A stretch of DNA of 64,000 nucleotides from Gallaecimonas kandeliae (lineage in GTDB: Bacteria > Pseudomonadota > Gammaproteobacteria > Enterobacterales > Gallaecimonadaceae). This document shows positions 28,674-38,630 of the stretch, piece by piece (within the stretch, counting starts at the first letter, position 1; each line of letters begins with the position of its first letter). The stretch lies in NCBI RefSeq assembly GCF_030450055.1, contig NZ_CP118480.1:1515415-1579414 (forward strand), in the 5' to 3' direction. The notes under the pieces were generated by a model that was not told the origin of the DNA, did not search any database, and worked only from the letters and a program-made list of their open reading frames with translations. Both the position numbers and the translations under genes were made by a program.

Positions 28674-28703
28674 TTTGTACTCGCAAATGGTCCGATTTGT
28701 CAA
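28674..28703 (-). promoter_or_regulatory. Candidate gltA promoter
   Basis: On the minus strand TTGACA (28703-28698) is separated by 18 bases from TACAAA (28679-28674), about 58 bases before the gltA start. The -35 is perfect and the -10 is 4 of 6. Confidence 0.5.
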
Positions 28704-28839
28704 TTTGACGAATGTACAGGCGGAGCCAAACAACAGCTGAACGGCAACTGACGGCGGCTCAGCGGAGCCGAGTTGAAAGCCTAGTCAAAACTGCATCCTT
28801 ATGCGCCCTGTTGGGCAAAGTGTGACCGGGTTCAAGTCG

Positions 28840-28868
28840 TTGAAATTGCCCTGTTGCATCATTATACT
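28840..28868 (+). promoter_or_regulatory. Sigma-70 promoter for sdhCDAB
   Basis: TTGAAA (28840-28845), a 17-base spacer, and TATACT (28863-28868): five of six at each box with ideal spacing. Transcription would start near 28875, leaving a leader of about 165 bases before the GTG of sdhC. Confidence 0.65.
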
Positions 28869-29039
28869 TGGCCGCGGGTTGGCCTTGCCGGCTTTGCCGA
28901 TGCTGTCTGACTTCCTACAGTCACCCAGTTCAGCATTCTTTCTCCAAGAATGTGACCAGCGAAGCCCAAGGGCGCCTCCATCCGGTTTAGCTGGTGATAC
29001 AACAACAAAGGCTCATTAAGAGCCGAGTGGGCAGACATC

Positions 29040-29414
29040 GTGAAAAAGCAAAGACCTGTCAATTTAGAATTGCAGACCATCCGCTTTCCAATCACCGCTA
29101 TTGCGTCCATCCTCCATCGCGTTTCCGGCGTCATCATGTTCTTTGCCGTAGCCATCCTGCTGTGGATGCTGGCAGAGTCCCTGTCGTCTGAAGCTGGCTT
29201 TGACGCCGTCAAAGCCATGATGAGCGGCTTTTTTGCCAAGTTCATCGTCTGGGGGATCCTGACTGCACTGGCGTACCATCTGGTAGGCGGTATTCGTCAT
29301 CTGATCATGGACATGGGTTACTGGGAAGAATTGCCCAGCGGCAATGCCTCCGCTCAAGCGGCCATTGTCATCACCCTGATCCTTTCCGTTCTCGCAGGAG
29401 TGTGGCTATGGTAA
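29040..29414 (+). CDS. sdhC: Succinate dehydrogenase cytochrome b556 subunit
   Basis: A 124-residue membrane anchor with three helices. It starts at GTG 29040 ([14 protein letters not shown]). The quinone-site Ser23 and Arg27 are in SILHRVSGV and the heme-ligand His80 is in [12 protein letters not shown], matching the E. coli positions. With SdhD it anchors SdhAB and passes electrons to ubiquinone. Its stop lies inside the start of sdhD. Confidence 0.95.
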   Translation: MKKQRPVNLELQTIRFPITAIASILHRVSGVIMFFAVAILLWMLAESLSSEAGFDAVKAMMSGFFAKFIVWGILTALAYHLVGGIRHLIMDMGYWEELPSGNASAQAAIVITLILSVLAGVWLW

Positions 29415-29755
29415 CTAACGCAGGCACCTTCGGCCGCACTGGTGTTCACGACTTCGTCCTGGTGCGCGCCTCCGCCATCGTGATGACACTCTATGTGTTC
29501 TTCCTGGTGGGCTTCCTTGTTGTCACCCCCGATCTGACTTTCGCCACCTGGAAAGGCTTCTTCGGCCACCTGGGCGTCAAGGTCTTTACCCTGCTGACCC
29601 TGGTGAGCCTGCTGGTTCACGCCTGGATCGGCCTCTGGCAGGTGCTGACCGACTACGTCAAACCGACCGGCCTGCGCATGGGGCTTCAGTTTGTGCTGAA
29701 TCTCGCCGCCATGGCTTATGTGATCAGCGGTTTCGTAATTCTGTGGGGTGTGTAA
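29408..29755 (+). CDS. sdhD: Succinate dehydrogenase membrane anchor subunit
   Basis: A 115-residue three-helix anchor containing [16 protein letters not shown], the region of the heme-ligand His and quinone-site Tyr. I chose ATG 29408 over GTG 29402 because the GCAGGAG site at 29395-29400 is 7 bases from the ATG but touches the GTG. The gene overlaps sdhC by 7 bases. Confidence 0.95.
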   Translation: MVTNAGTFGRTGVHDFVLVRASAIVMTLYVFFLVGFLVVTPDLTFATWKGFFGHLGVKVFTLLTLVSLLVHAWIGLWQVLTDYVKPTGLRMGLQFVLNLAAMAYVISGFVILWGV

Positions 29756-31534
29756 GTGACTATTCCAACATATGAATTCGATGCTGTAGTGATCGGCGCT
29801 GGCGGTGCCGGCATGCGTGCCGCACTGCAGATCTCCAAAGAAGGCAAGAGCTGCGCTCTGCTGTCCAAGGTGTTCCCGACCCGTTCCCACACCGTATCCG
29901 CCCAGGGCGGTATCACCGTGGCGCTGGGCAACACCCACCCGGACAACTGGAAGTGGCACATGTACGACACCGTCAAGGGCTCCGACTATATCGGTGACCA
30001 GGACGCCATCGAGTACATGTGTAACACCGGTCCCGAGGCCATCCTCGAGCTCGAGCACATGGGCCTGCCTTTCTCCCGTCTGGACAACGGCAAGATCTAC
30101 CAGCGTCCTTTCGGCGGCCAGTCCAAGAACTTCGGCGGCGAGCAAGGCGCTCGTACCGCCGCTGCTGCCGACCGTACCGGCCACGCCCTGCTGCACACCC
30201 TGTATCAGCAGAACGTGAAGAACCACACCACCGTTTTCTCCGAGTGGTATGCGCTGGATCTGGTCAAGAACGCCGAAGGCCACGTGGTCGGCTGTACCGC
30301 TATCGACATCGAAAGCGGTGAGGTTGTCTACTTCAAGTCCAAGGCCGTGGTCCTCGCCACCGGCGGTGCCGGTCGTATCTTCCAGTCCACCACCAACGCC
30401 CATATCAACACCGGTGACGGCGTCGGTATGGCTGCCCGTGCCGGCGTGCCGTTGCAGGACATGGAAATGTGGCAGTTCCACCCCACCGGTATCGCCGGTG
30501 CCGGTGTACTGGTCACCGAAGGCTGCCGTGGTGAAGGCGGTTACCTGCTGAACAAGAACGGCGAGCGCTTCATGGAGCGTTATGCCCCCAACGCCAAGGA
30601 CCTCGCGTCCCGTGACGTTGTGGCCCGTTCCATGATGATCGAGATCCGTGAAGGCCGTGGTTGCGACCACCCCCAATACGGGCCGCACATCAAGCTGAAG
30701 CTGGATCACCTGGGTAAAGAAGTGCTGGACGCCCGCCTGCCTGGCGTTGGCGAGCTGGCCAAGACCTTCGCCCACGTGGACACTTCCAAAGAGCCGATCC
30801 CCGTTATCCCCACCTGTCACTACATGATGGGCGGTATCCCCACCAACGTGCACGGCCAGGCCATCAAGAAGGTCGACGGCAAGGAAGAGGAAGTCGTAGG
30901 CCTGTTCGCCGTTGGCGAAATCGCCTGCGTATCCGTACACGGTGCCAACCGCCTGGGCGGTAACTCCCTGCTGGATCTCGTGGTCTTCGGCCGCGCTGCC
31001 GGTATGCACCTGGGCAAAGCCCTGGACGAGATCCCCGAAGTCAGCGTCACCGACGCCGACATCGAGAAGGCCCTGGAACGCTACAACCGCTGGGAAAGCA
31101 ACAAGACTGGCGAAGACCCGGTTCAGATCAAAAAAGATCTGCAGAACTGCATGCAGCGTAACTTCTCCGTGTTCCGTGAAGGCGCCGCCATGGCCGAAGG
31201 CCTGGAAGAGCTCAAGCAGATCCGCGAGCGCGTCAAGAACGCCCGCCTGGACGATACCTCCAAGGAGTTCAACACCCAGCGCATCGAATGCCTGGAGCTG
31301 GACAACCTGGTGGAAACCGCCTACGCGACCGCTGTTGCCGCCAACTTCCGTACCGAATCCCGCGGCGCCCACAGCCGTTTCGACTTCCCGGATCGTGACG
31401 ACGAGCAGTGGCTGTGCCACAGCCTCTTCGACACCGTCACCGGCGAGATCAGCAAGCGCGAAGTCAACAGGACTCCGACCATGCTGACCGACGAAGAGCT
31501 GGAGAAGTTCAAGCCCAAGGCGCGGACCTACTAA
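29756..31534 (+). CDS. sdhA: Succinate dehydrogenase flavoprotein subunit
   Basis: A 592-residue FAD-binding catalytic subunit oxidising succinate to fumarate. The N-terminal dinucleotide fold is [23 protein letters not shown] contains the His that binds FAD covalently, and [19 protein letters not shown] is a late FAD motif. The GTG start at 29756 follows directly on the sdhD stop. Confidence 0.97.
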   Translation: MTIPTYEFDAVVIGAGGAGMRAALQISKEGKSCALLSKVFPTRSHTVSAQGGITVALGNTHPDNWKWHMYDTVKGSDYIGDQDAIEYMCNTGPEAILELEHMGLPFSRLDNGKIYQRPFGGQSKNFGGEQGARTAAAADRTGHALLHTLYQQNVKNHTTVFSEWYALDLVKNAEGHVVGCTAIDIESGEVVYFKSKAVVLATGGAGRIFQSTTNAHINTGDGVGMAARAGVPLQDMEMWQFHPTGIAGAGVLVTEGCRGEGGYLLNKNGERFMERYAPNAKDLASRDVVARSMMIEIREGRGCDHPQYGPHIKLKLDHLGKEVLDARLPGVGELAKTFAHVDTSKEPIPVIPTCHYMMGGIPTNVHGQAIKKVDGKEEEVVGLFAVGEIACVSVHGANRLGGNSLLDLVVFGRAAGMHLGKALDEIPEVSVTDADIEKALERYNRWESNKTGEDPVQIKKDLQNCMQRNFSVFREGAAMAEGLEELKQIRERVKNARLDDTSKEFNTQRIECLELDNLVETAYATAVAANFRTESRGAHSRFDFPDRDDEQWLCHSLFDTVTGEISKREVNRTPTMLTDEELEKFKPKARTY

Positions 31535-31544
31535 GGAGTACGGG

Positions 31545-32252
31545 ATGAAAGTTAAGTTTTCTGTATACCGCTACAACCCGGACATCGACACCAAGCCGCG
31601 CATGCAGGATTACGAGCTGGACGTGGCCGAAGGTTCCGACATGATGGTGCTGGACGCCCTGATCCTGCTCAAGGAGCAGGATCCGACCCTGTCCTTCCGT
31701 CGCTCCTGCCGCGAAGGTGTTTGTGGCTCCGACGGTGTCAACATGAACGGCAAGAACGGCCTGGCCTGTATCACCCCTTTGTCTGCCCTGGGCAACAAAG
31801 CCGTGATCCGCCCGCTGCCCGGCCTGCCGGTGGTTCGTGACCTGGTCGTGGACATGGGTCAGTTCTACACCCAGTGGGAAAAGGTCAAGCCCTTCCTGCT
31901 CAACGACGCCAAGCAGCCCCCTGCCCGTGAGTTCCTGCAATCTCCGGAAGAGCGTGAGAAGTTGGACGGCCTGTACGAGTGTATCCTCTGTGCCTGCTGC
32001 TCCACCTCCTGCCCGTCCTTCTGGTGGAACCCGGACAAGTTCATCGGCCCCGCCGGCCTGCTGGCCGCCTACCGTTGGCTGGCTGACAGCCGCGACACCG
32101 CGACCGAAGAGCGCCTGAGCGATCTTGAAGATCCCTTCAGCGTCTTCCGCTGCCACGGCATCATGAACTGTGTGAACGTCTGTCCCAAAGGGTTGAACCC
32201 CACCAAGGCAATCGGCCACATCAAGTCCATGCTGTTGAAGCGAGCTGTTTAG
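31545..32252 (+). CDS. sdhB: Succinate dehydrogenase iron-sulfur subunit
   Basis: A 235-residue electron-transfer subunit. The 2Fe-2S cluster is bound by SCREGVCGSDGVNMNG and LAC, the 4Fe-4S cluster by CILCACCSTSCP, and the 3Fe-4S cluster by CHGIMNCVNVCPKGLNP. It starts at ATG 31545 after AAGGAG. Last gene of sdhCDAB before an internal terminator. Confidence 0.97.
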   Translation: MKVKFSVYRYNPDIDTKPRMQDYELDVAEGSDMMVLDALILLKEQDPTLSFRRSCREGVCGSDGVNMNGKNGLACITPLSALGNKAVIRPLPGLPVVRDLVVDMGQFYTQWEKVKPFLLNDAKQPPAREFLQSPEEREKLDGLYECILCACCSTSCPSFWWNPDKFIGPAGLLAAYRWLADSRDTATEERLSDLEDPFSVFRCHGIMNCVNVCPKGLNPTKAIGHIKSMLLKRAV

Positions 32253-32295
32253 TCTCGTGCCGCAACAAGGTAGAATGCGCGCCGAGCGCTAATTG

Positions 32296-32332
32296 AATAG
32301 CCACGCCTCTTCCGAGGGGTGGCTATTTTTTT
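32296..32332 (+). terminator. Terminator between sdhB and sucA
   Basis: Stem AATAGCCAC-G-CCTC / GAGG-G-GTGGCTATT with one G-G mismatch and loop TTCC, followed by a run of seven T. It separates sdhCDAB from sucAB, so transcription of sucA needs read-through or its own promoter. Confidence 0.82.
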
Positions 32333-32408
32333 GAAAATCGTGGCTGTTTCGGCAGCTGTTGTAAAAAGCCAATCCCAACTGCGATCACGCGAGGTTCAAG
32401 GGATCACT

Positions 32409-35222
32409 ATGCACGAAGGCACAATGCAGGCGTGGCTGGACTCGTCCCCCTTTGCGGGCGGCAACGCCAGCTACATTGAGGAGCTCTACGAGAGCTACCT
32501 GGAAGACCCGGGTTCGGTACCCGACGAGTGGAAGCAAGAATTCGACAAGCTTCCCAAGGTCAAGGACGGCTCTCCCGAAGCCAATTTCAGCCAGATCCGC
32601 GAAGAGTTCCGGATCATGGCCAGTCAGCCCCGCCGGGCCGTGGTAGCCGGTGACGGTGTCGACGCCAAGCAGGTCAAAGTCCTGCAACTCATCAACGCCT
32701 ATCGTTTCCGTGGTCACCAGCACGCCAATCTCGACCCCCTGGGTCTGTGGCAGCAAGAGCGTGTCGCCGAACTCGACCCCGCCTTCCACAACCTCGATAG
32801 CAGCGATTTCAACAAGAATTTCCACGTCGGTTCCCTGGCGGTCAAAGATGAGACCATGAAGCTGGGCGAGCTGGCCGACCTGCTCAAGAAAACCTACTGC
32901 GGTTCCATCGGCGCCGAGTACATGCACATCGTCAACACCGAAGAGAAGCGCTGGATCCAGTCCCGCCTCGAAGCCGTCGCCGGCAAGGGCAGCTTCTCCA
33001 AGGAAGACAAGACCCGCATCCTCAACAGCCTGACCGCCGCCGAAGGCCTGGAAAAATACCTGGGCGCCAAGTTCCCCGGTGCCAAGCGCTTCTCCCTCGA
33101 AGGCGGTGACGCCTTGATCCCCATGGTCAAGGAAATGCTGCGCCGCGCTGGCGAGCAGGGTGTCAAGGAATCCGTTATCGGCATGGCCCACCGCGGCCGT
33201 CTGAACATGCTGGTCAACGTGCTGGGCAAGAAGCCCCAGGATCTCTTCGACGAGTTCGCCGGTAAGCACAAGGAATCCCTGGGCAGCGGTGACGTGAAGT
33301 ACCACATGGGCTTCAGCTCCGACTTCGCCACCCCCGGTGGCAACCTGCACCTGGCCCTGGCCTTCAACCCCTCCCACCTGGAGATCGTCAACCCCGTGGT
33401 CATGGGCTCAGTACGTGCCCGTATGGACCGCCGCGGTGACAAGGACGGCTCCAAGGTGCTGCCCATCACCGTCCATGGCGACTCCGCCATCGCCGGCCAG
33501 GGCGTGGTGGCCGAGACTTTCAACATGTCTCAGACCCGCGCCTACGGCGTCGGTGGCACCATCCGTATCGTGGTCAACAACCAAGTGGGCTTCACTACCT
33601 CCAAGCAGGAAGACACCCGTTCCACCCAGTACTGCACCGACATCGCCAAGATGGTGCAGGCGCCGATCTTCCACGTGAACGGTGACGATCCGGAAGCCGT
33701 GGTGTTCGTGTCCCAGCTGGCCGTCGACTACCGCAATACCTTCAAGCGCGACGTGGTCATCGACCTGGTGTGCTACCGCCGCCATGGCCACAACGAGGCC
33801 GACGAGCCCAATGCCACCCAGCCCTTGATGTACCAGAAGATCAAGAGCCACCCGACCCCGCGCGCCATCTACGCCGAGCGCCTGGCAGGCGAAGGCAGCG
33901 TCAGCGCCGAGGAAGCCAAGGCCCTGTCCGATGGCTACCGCGACGCCCTCGACAAGGGTGAGTGCGTGGTGGACGAATGGCGTCCCATGACCGAGCACAG
34001 CTCCGACTGGACTCCCTTCCTCGGCAAAGAATTCGACGCCGCTTACAAGTCCGGTGTCGCCACCACCAAGCTGGCCGAGCTGGGCGAGACCCTGGCCACC
34101 ATGCCGGCCGAGGTGAAGCTGCAGCGCCAGGTCGCCAAGATCTACGAAGACCGCCTACTGATGGCCAAGGGCGAGAAGGCCCTGGACTGGGGCATGGGCG
34201 AGACCCTGGCCTACGCCACCCTGCTGGAAGAGGGCAACCATGTCCGCATCACAGGGCAAGACGTGGGCCGTGGCACCTTCTTCCACCGCCACGCCGTGGT
34301 GCACGACCAGGCCACCGCCGCCGAGTACCTGCCCCTGAAACACCTCAAGGCAGAGCAGGGTGTGCTGGACATCTACGACTCGGTGCTGTCCGAAGAAGCG
34401 GTACTGGCTTTCGAGTACGGCTACAGCTCTGCCGAGCCTAAGGGCCTCTTCATCTGGGAAGCCCAGTTCGGTGACTTCGTCAACGGCGCCCAGGTGGTCA
34501 TCGACCAGTTCCTGAGCTCCGGCGAGCAGAAGTGGGGCCGTCTGTGCGGCCTGACCATGCTGCTGCCCCACGGCTACGAAGGCCAGGGCCCCGAGCACTC
34601 CAGCGCCCGTCTGGAGCGCTTCCTGCAGCTGTGCGCCGACGACAACATGCAGGTCTGCGTACCCTCCACCCCGGCTCAGGTGTTCCACATGCTGCGCCGC
34701 CAAGTCGTGCGTCCGGTACGCCGCCCGCTGATCGTGATGTCGCCCAAGTCCCTGCTGCGCCACCCGCTGGCCGTCAGCAGCCTGGACGAGCTGGCCGCCG
34801 ACAGCTTCCAGAACGTCATCCCAGAAGTTGACGCCCTGGACGCCAAGAAGGTCAAGAAGGTGGTGTTCTGTGCCGGTAAGGTCTACTACGATCTGCTGGA
34901 TGCCCGCCGTAAGAACGAGATCGACGACATCGCCCTGGTGCGCGTCGAGCAGCTCTATCCCTTCCCGGTCAAAGAAGTGCAGCAGGTGCTGGCCCAGTAC
35001 AGCCACGTCACTGATTTTGCCTGGTGCCAGGAAGAGCCCAAGAACCAAGGTGCCTGGTATTTCATCCAGCACGACATCCGCGACGCGCTGCCCAAGGGTG
35101 CCACCCTGGGTTATGCCGGCCGCAAGGCGTCAGCGGCACCGGCCGTGGGTTATGCCTCTGTGCATGCCAAACAACAGCAGGCGCTGGTCGCAGATGCGCT
35201 CAACCTCGAAGTAAAAGATTAA
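32409..35222 (+). CDS. sucA: 2-oxoglutarate dehydrogenase E1 component
   Basis: A 937-residue thiamine-diphosphate enzyme that decarboxylates 2-oxoglutarate. It opens MHEGTMQAWLDSSPFAGGNA. GMAHRGRLNMLVNVLGK, the ThDP/Mg site around HVNGDDPEAV and CYRRHGHNEADEP, and the C-terminal YGYSSAEPKGL are typical. I chose ATG 32409 (AAGGGA upstream); an upstream in-frame extension would run through the terminator. The E3 (lpd) gene is not in the operon. Confidence 0.96.
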   Translation: MHEGTMQAWLDSSPFAGGNASYIEELYESYLEDPGSVPDEWKQEFDKLPKVKDGSPEANFSQIREEFRIMASQPRRAVVAGDGVDAKQVKVLQLINAYRFRGHQHANLDPLGLWQQERVAELDPAFHNLDSSDFNKNFHVGSLAVKDETMKLGELADLLKKTYCGSIGAEYMHIVNTEEKRWIQSRLEAVAGKGSFSKEDKTRILNSLTAAEGLEKYLGAKFPGAKRFSLEGGDALIPMVKEMLRRAGEQGVKESVIGMAHRGRLNMLVNVLGKKPQDLFDEFAGKHKESLGSGDVKYHMGFSSDFATPGGNLHLALAFNPSHLEIVNPVVMGSVRARMDRRGDKDGSKVLPITVHGDSAIAGQGVVAETFNMSQTRAYGVGGTIRIVVNNQVGFTTSKQEDTRSTQYCTDIAKMVQAPIFHVNGDDPEAVVFVSQLAVDYRNTFKRDVVIDLVCYRRHGHNEADEPNATQPLMYQKIKSHPTPRAIYAERLAGEGSVSAEEAKALSDGYRDALDKGECVVDEWRPMTEHSSDWTPFLGKEFDAAYKSGVATTKLAELGETLATMPAEVKLQRQVAKIYEDRLLMAKGEKALDWGMGETLAYATLLEEGNHVRITGQDVGRGTFFHRHAVVHDQATAAEYLPLKHLKAEQGVLDIYDSVLSEEAVLAFEYGYSSAEPKGLFIWEAQFGDFVNGAQVVIDQFLSSGEQKWGRLCGLTMLLPHGYEGQGPEHSSARLERFLQLCADDNMQVCVPSTPAQVFHMLRRQVVRPVRRPLIVMSPKSLLRHPLAVSSLDELAADSFQNVIPEVDALDAKKVKKVVFCAGKVYYDLLDARRKNEIDDIALVRVEQLYPFPVKEVQQVLAQYSHVTDFAWCQEEPKNQGAWYFIQHDIRDALPKGATLGYAGRKASAAPAVGYASVHAKQQQALVADALNLEVKD

Positions 35223-35240
35223 GGCAAAAGGAACAACAGA

Positions 35241-36434
35241 ATGAGCATCGAAATCAAGGTACCCGTCCTGCCGGAATCTGTGGCGGACGCCACTATCGCC
35301 ACTTGGCACAAGAAGCCCGGCGACGCCGTTTCTCGTGACGAGAACCTGGTTGATATCGAGACCGACAAGGTTGTGCTGGAAGTACCGGCCCCGGAAGACG
35401 GCGTCATGGGTGAGATCCTGTTCGAAGAAGGTGCCACCGTCACCGGCGAGCAGATCATCGCCATCCTCAAGGCCGGCGCCGTTGCCGCCGCTCCGGCCGC
35501 TGCCGAGGCGCCCAAGGCTGAAGCCGCTGCTCCTGCTGCCGCCGCTTCCGACGAGTCCAACGACGCCCTGAGCCCCTCAGTGCGCCGCGCCCTGGCCGAG
35601 AAGGGCCTGAGCCCTGACGGCATCAAAGGCACCGGCGTGGGTGGCCGCATCACCAAGGAAGACGTGGACAACTACATGAAGTCCGGCGCCAAGGCGGCTC
35701 CTGCTGCCGCTGCCGCTCCGGCTGCCATGGCTGATCGCTCCGAGAAGCGCGTGCCCATGACCCGCCTGCGCAAGACCATTGCCAAGCGCCTGCTGGACGC
35801 CAAGAACAGCACCGCCATGTTGACCACCTTCAACGAAGTCAACATGAAGCCGATCATGAACCTGCGTAAGCAATACCAGGAGCTGTTCGAGAAGAAGCAC
35901 GGCATCAAGCTGGGCTTCATGTCCTTCTACGTCAAAGCCGTGGTTGAAGCCCTCAAGCGCTACCCCGACGTCAACGCCTCCATCGACGGCGACGACATCG
36001 TCTACCACAACTACTTCGACATCAGCATCGCCGTGTCCACCCCCAAGGGCCTGGTCACCCCCGTGCTGCGCGACGCCGACCAGATGAGCCTGGCCGACAT
36101 CGAGAAGGCCATCCGTGACCTGGCCATCAAGGCCCGTGACGGCAAGCTGACCATGGAAGACATGACCGGCGGCAACTTCACCATCACCAACGGTGGTGTC
36201 TTCGGCTCCCTGCTGTCCACCCCCATCATCAACCCGCCCCAGAGCGCCATCCTCGGCATGCATGCCATCAAGGATCGCCCCATGGCGGTGAACGGCCAGG
36301 TGGAAATCCTGCCGATGATGTACCTGGCCCTGTCCTATGACCACCGCATCGTCGACGGTCGCGAGTCCGTAGGCTGCCTGGTGACCATCAAGGAAATGCT
36401 GGAAGATCCGGCGCGTCTGCTGCTGGACGTTTAA
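35241..36434 (+). CDS. sucB: Dihydrolipoyllysine-residue succinyltransferase (E2)
   Basis: A 397-residue E2. A single lipoyl domain carries the lipoylated lysine in [14 protein letters not shown]. An Ala/Pro-rich linker, a peripheral-subunit binding domain ([16 protein letters not shown]) and a catalytic domain ending [13 protein letters not shown] follow. It transfers the succinyl group to CoA. 18 bases after sucA. Confidence 0.96.
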   Translation: MSIEIKVPVLPESVADATIATWHKKPGDAVSRDENLVDIETDKVVLEVPAPEDGVMGEILFEEGATVTGEQIIAILKAGAVAAAPAAAEAPKAEAAAPAAAASDESNDALSPSVRRALAEKGLSPDGIKGTGVGGRITKEDVDNYMKSGAKAAPAAAAAPAAMADRSEKRVPMTRLRKTIAKRLLDAKNSTAMLTTFNEVNMKPIMNLRKQYQELFEKKHGIKLGFMSFYVKAVVEALKRYPDVNASIDGDDIVYHNYFDISIAVSTPKGLVTPVLRDADQMSLADIEKAIRDLAIKARDGKLTMEDMTGGNFTITNGGVFGSLLSTPIINPPQSAILGMHAIKDRPMAVNGQVEILPMMYLALSYDHRIVDGRESVGCLVTIKEMLEDPARLLLDV

Positions 36435-36448
36435 GCTTTCAGGCAAAC

Positions 36449-36497
36449 GGGGGGCCCAGGCCCCCCGAAATCTGGACTGAGGGACCTGCGGGTCCCT
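36449..36497 (+). terminator. Two adjacent hairpins between sucB and sucC
   Basis: GGGGGGCC-CA-GGCCCCCC (36449-36466) and AGGGACC-TGCG-GGTCCCT (36480-36497). Neither has a full U-run; the second is followed by TTTGGG. They are likely to cause partial termination or to define mRNA ends that set the sucAB to sucCD ratio. Confidence 0.45.
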
Positions 36498-36546
36498 TTG
36501 GGATGGTAGCCCCTAGCTGCCACAAACACGCAAAGAGACTAGTATC

Positions 36547-37713
36547 ATGAACTTGCACGAGTATCAGGCAAAACAACTGCTTGCCGAATACGGGCTGCCC
36601 GTGTCCGAAGGCCACGCGGTAGACAATCCGCAAGCTGCTGTAGAAGCTGCTTCCTCCATCGGCGGCAACCAGTGGGTCGTTAAATGTCAGGTACACGCCG
36701 GTGGTCGCGGTAAAGCGGGCGGTGTGAAGGTCGTTGACACCAAAGAAAAAGTTCGCGAGTTCGCCGAGCACTGGCTGGGCAAGAACCTGGTGACTTTCCA
36801 AACTGACGAGAAAGGCCAGCCGGTCAACAAGATCCTGGTCGAGTCCTGCACCGACATCGCCAAGGAACTCTACCTGGGCGCCGTTCTGGACCGCTCCAGC
36901 CGTCGCGTCGTGTTCATGGCCTCCACCGAAGGCGGTATGGAGATCGAGACCGTCGCTCACGAGACCCCTGAGAAGATCTTCAAAGCTGCCCTGGATCCCC
37001 TGGTCGGCCCCCAGCCTTACCAAGGCCGCGAGCTGGCCTTCCAACTGGGCCTCGAAGGCGACCAGATCAAGCAGTTCGTCAAGATCTTCATGGGTCTGGG
37101 CAAGTTGTTCACCGATCTGGACCTGGCCCTGCTGGAAATCAACCCGCTGGTCATCACCGACAAGGGCAACCTGCACTGCCTGGACTGCAAGATCAACATC
37201 GACTCCAACGCCATGTACCGTCAGCCCAAGCTGCGCGAAATGCACGACCCGTCCCAGGACGACGCCCGTGAAGCCCGCGCTGCCCAGTGGGAACTGAACT
37301 ACGTTGCCCTGGAAGGCAACATCGGCTGTATGGTTAACGGCGCCGGCCTGGCCATGGGTACCATGGACATCGTCAAGCTGCACGGTGGCCAGCCCGCCAA
37401 CTTCCTGGACGTAGGTGGCGGCGCTACCAAAGAGCGCGTCTCCGAAGCCTTCAAGATCATCCTGTCCGACGATGCCGTTAAGGCCGTTCTGGTCAACATC
37501 TTCGGTGGTATCGTGCGCTGCGACATGATCGCCGAAGGCATCATCGGTGCCGTTGAAGAAGTGGGCGTCAAAGTCCCCGTCGTCGTTCGCCTCGAAGGTA
37601 ACAACGCCGAACTCGGTGCCAAGAAACTGGCCGAAAGCGGTCTGAACATCATCGCCGCCACCAGCCTGACTGACGCTGCCCAGCAGGTTGTTAAAGCCGC
37701 GGAGGGTAAATAA
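36547..37713 (+). CDS. sucC: Succinyl-CoA synthetase beta subunit
   Basis: A 388-residue ATP-grasp subunit opening [35 protein letters not shown] is the nucleotide site and [16 protein letters not shown] the family signature. It partners with SucD to make ATP or GTP from succinyl-CoA. The stop overlaps the sucD start as TAATG. Confidence 0.97.
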   Translation: MNLHEYQAKQLLAEYGLPVSEGHAVDNPQAAVEAASSIGGNQWVVKCQVHAGGRGKAGGVKVVDTKEKVREFAEHWLGKNLVTFQTDEKGQPVNKILVESCTDIAKELYLGAVLDRSSRRVVFMASTEGGMEIETVAHETPEKIFKAALDPLVGPQPYQGRELAFQLGLEGDQIKQFVKIFMGLGKLFTDLDLALLEINPLVITDKGNLHCLDCKINIDSNAMYRQPKLREMHDPSQDDAREARAAQWELNYVALEGNIGCMVNGAGLAMGTMDIVKLHGGQPANFLDVGGGATKERVSEAFKIILSDDAVKAVLVNIFGGIVRCDMIAEGIIGAVEEVGVKVPVVVRLEGNNAELGAKKLAESGLNIIAATSLTDAAQQVVKAAEGK

Positions 37714-38585
37714 TGAGCGTCCTGATTAACAAAGACACCAAAGTGATCTGCCAGGGTTTCACCGGCGGTCAAGGTACTTTCCACTCCGAACAAGCCATCG
37801 CCTACGGCACTCAGATGGTTGGCGGCGTGTCCCCGGGCAAAGGCGGCACCACTCACCTGGGCCTGCCGGTGTTCAACACCGTTCGCGAAGCCGTACAGGC
37901 CACTGGCGCTACCGCTACCGTGATCTACGTTCCGGCTCCCTTCTGTAAGGACGCCATCCTGGAAGCCATCGACGCCGGCATCGAGCTGATCGTCACCATC
38001 ACCGAAGGCATCCCGACCCTGGACATGCTGGACGTCAAGGTCAAGCTGCAGGAAACCGGCGTACGCATGATCGGCCCGAACTGCCCCGGCGTTATCACGC
38101 CGGACGAGTGCAAGATCGGCATCATGCCTGGCCACATCCACAAGAAGGGCAAAGTGGGCATCGTTTCCCGCTCCGGCACCCTGACCTACGAAGCGGTCAA
38201 GCAGACCACTGACGAAGGTTTCGGCCAGTCCTCTTGCGTGGGTATCGGTGGCGACCCGATCCCGGGCTCCAACTTCATCGACATCCTGGAGATGTTCCAG
38301 AACGATCCGCAGACCGAAGCTATCGTCATGATCGGCGAGATCGGCGGTACCGCTGAAGAAGAGGCCGCTGCCTTCATCAAGGCCAACGTCACCAAGCCGG
38401 TCGTTTCCTACATCGCCGGTGTAACTGCTCCTCCGGGCAAGCGCATGGGCCACGCTGGCGCCATCATCTCCGGCGGTGCCGGCACTGCCGACGAGAAGTT
38501 TGCCGCCCTGGAAGACGCCGGTGTCAAAACCGTGCGTTCCCTGGCCGACATCGGCAAGGCGCTGCGCGAAGTAACCGGCTGGTAA
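37713..38585 (+). CDS. sucD: Succinyl-CoA synthetase alpha subunit
   Basis: A 290-residue subunit with the CoA-binding Rossmann domain ([17 protein letters not shown]) and the active-site phospho-histidine in [17 protein letters not shown]. One base overlaps sucC. Last TCA gene of the block, followed by a strong terminator. Confidence 0.97.
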   Translation: MSVLINKDTKVICQGFTGGQGTFHSEQAIAYGTQMVGGVSPGKGGTTHLGLPVFNTVREAVQATGATATVIYVPAPFCKDAILEAIDAGIELIVTITEGIPTLDMLDVKVKLQETGVRMIGPNCPGVITPDECKIGIMPGHIHKKGKVGIVSRSGTLTYEAVKQTTDEGFGQSSCVGIGGDPIPGSNFIDILEMFQNDPQTEAIVMIGEIGGTAEEEAAAFIKANVTKPVVSYIAGVTAPPGKRMGHAGAIISGGAGTADEKFAALEDAGVKTVRSLADIGKALREVTGW

Positions 38586-38600
38586 GCCAAGGTTGCTTTG

Positions 38601-38630
38601 AAAAAAACCGCCCCTCGGGGCGGTTTTTTT
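38601..38630. terminator. Bidirectional terminator after sucD
   Basis: CCGCCCC-TC-GGGGCGG flanked by seven A and seven T, which extend the stem. It also overlaps the stop codon of the convergent diguanylate cyclase gene. Confidence 0.92.

Larger units (their letters stand above)
28617..29039. promoter_or_regulatory. gltA-sdhC divergent intergenic region
   Basis: 423 bases without a gene. It holds the candidate gltA promoter (28674-28703, minus strand), the sdhC promoter (28840-28868, plus strand) and a leader of about 165 bases before sdhC with a small hairpin CATTCTT/AAGAATG near 28935-28955. I saw no further open frame worth calling. Confidence 0.7.

Noticed and set aside
28673..28690. GTAC half-site (CCTTT-GTAC) before gltA as a fourth member of the operator set
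   Set aside because: The right half TCGCA does not match, and the region is already explained by the gltA promoter.
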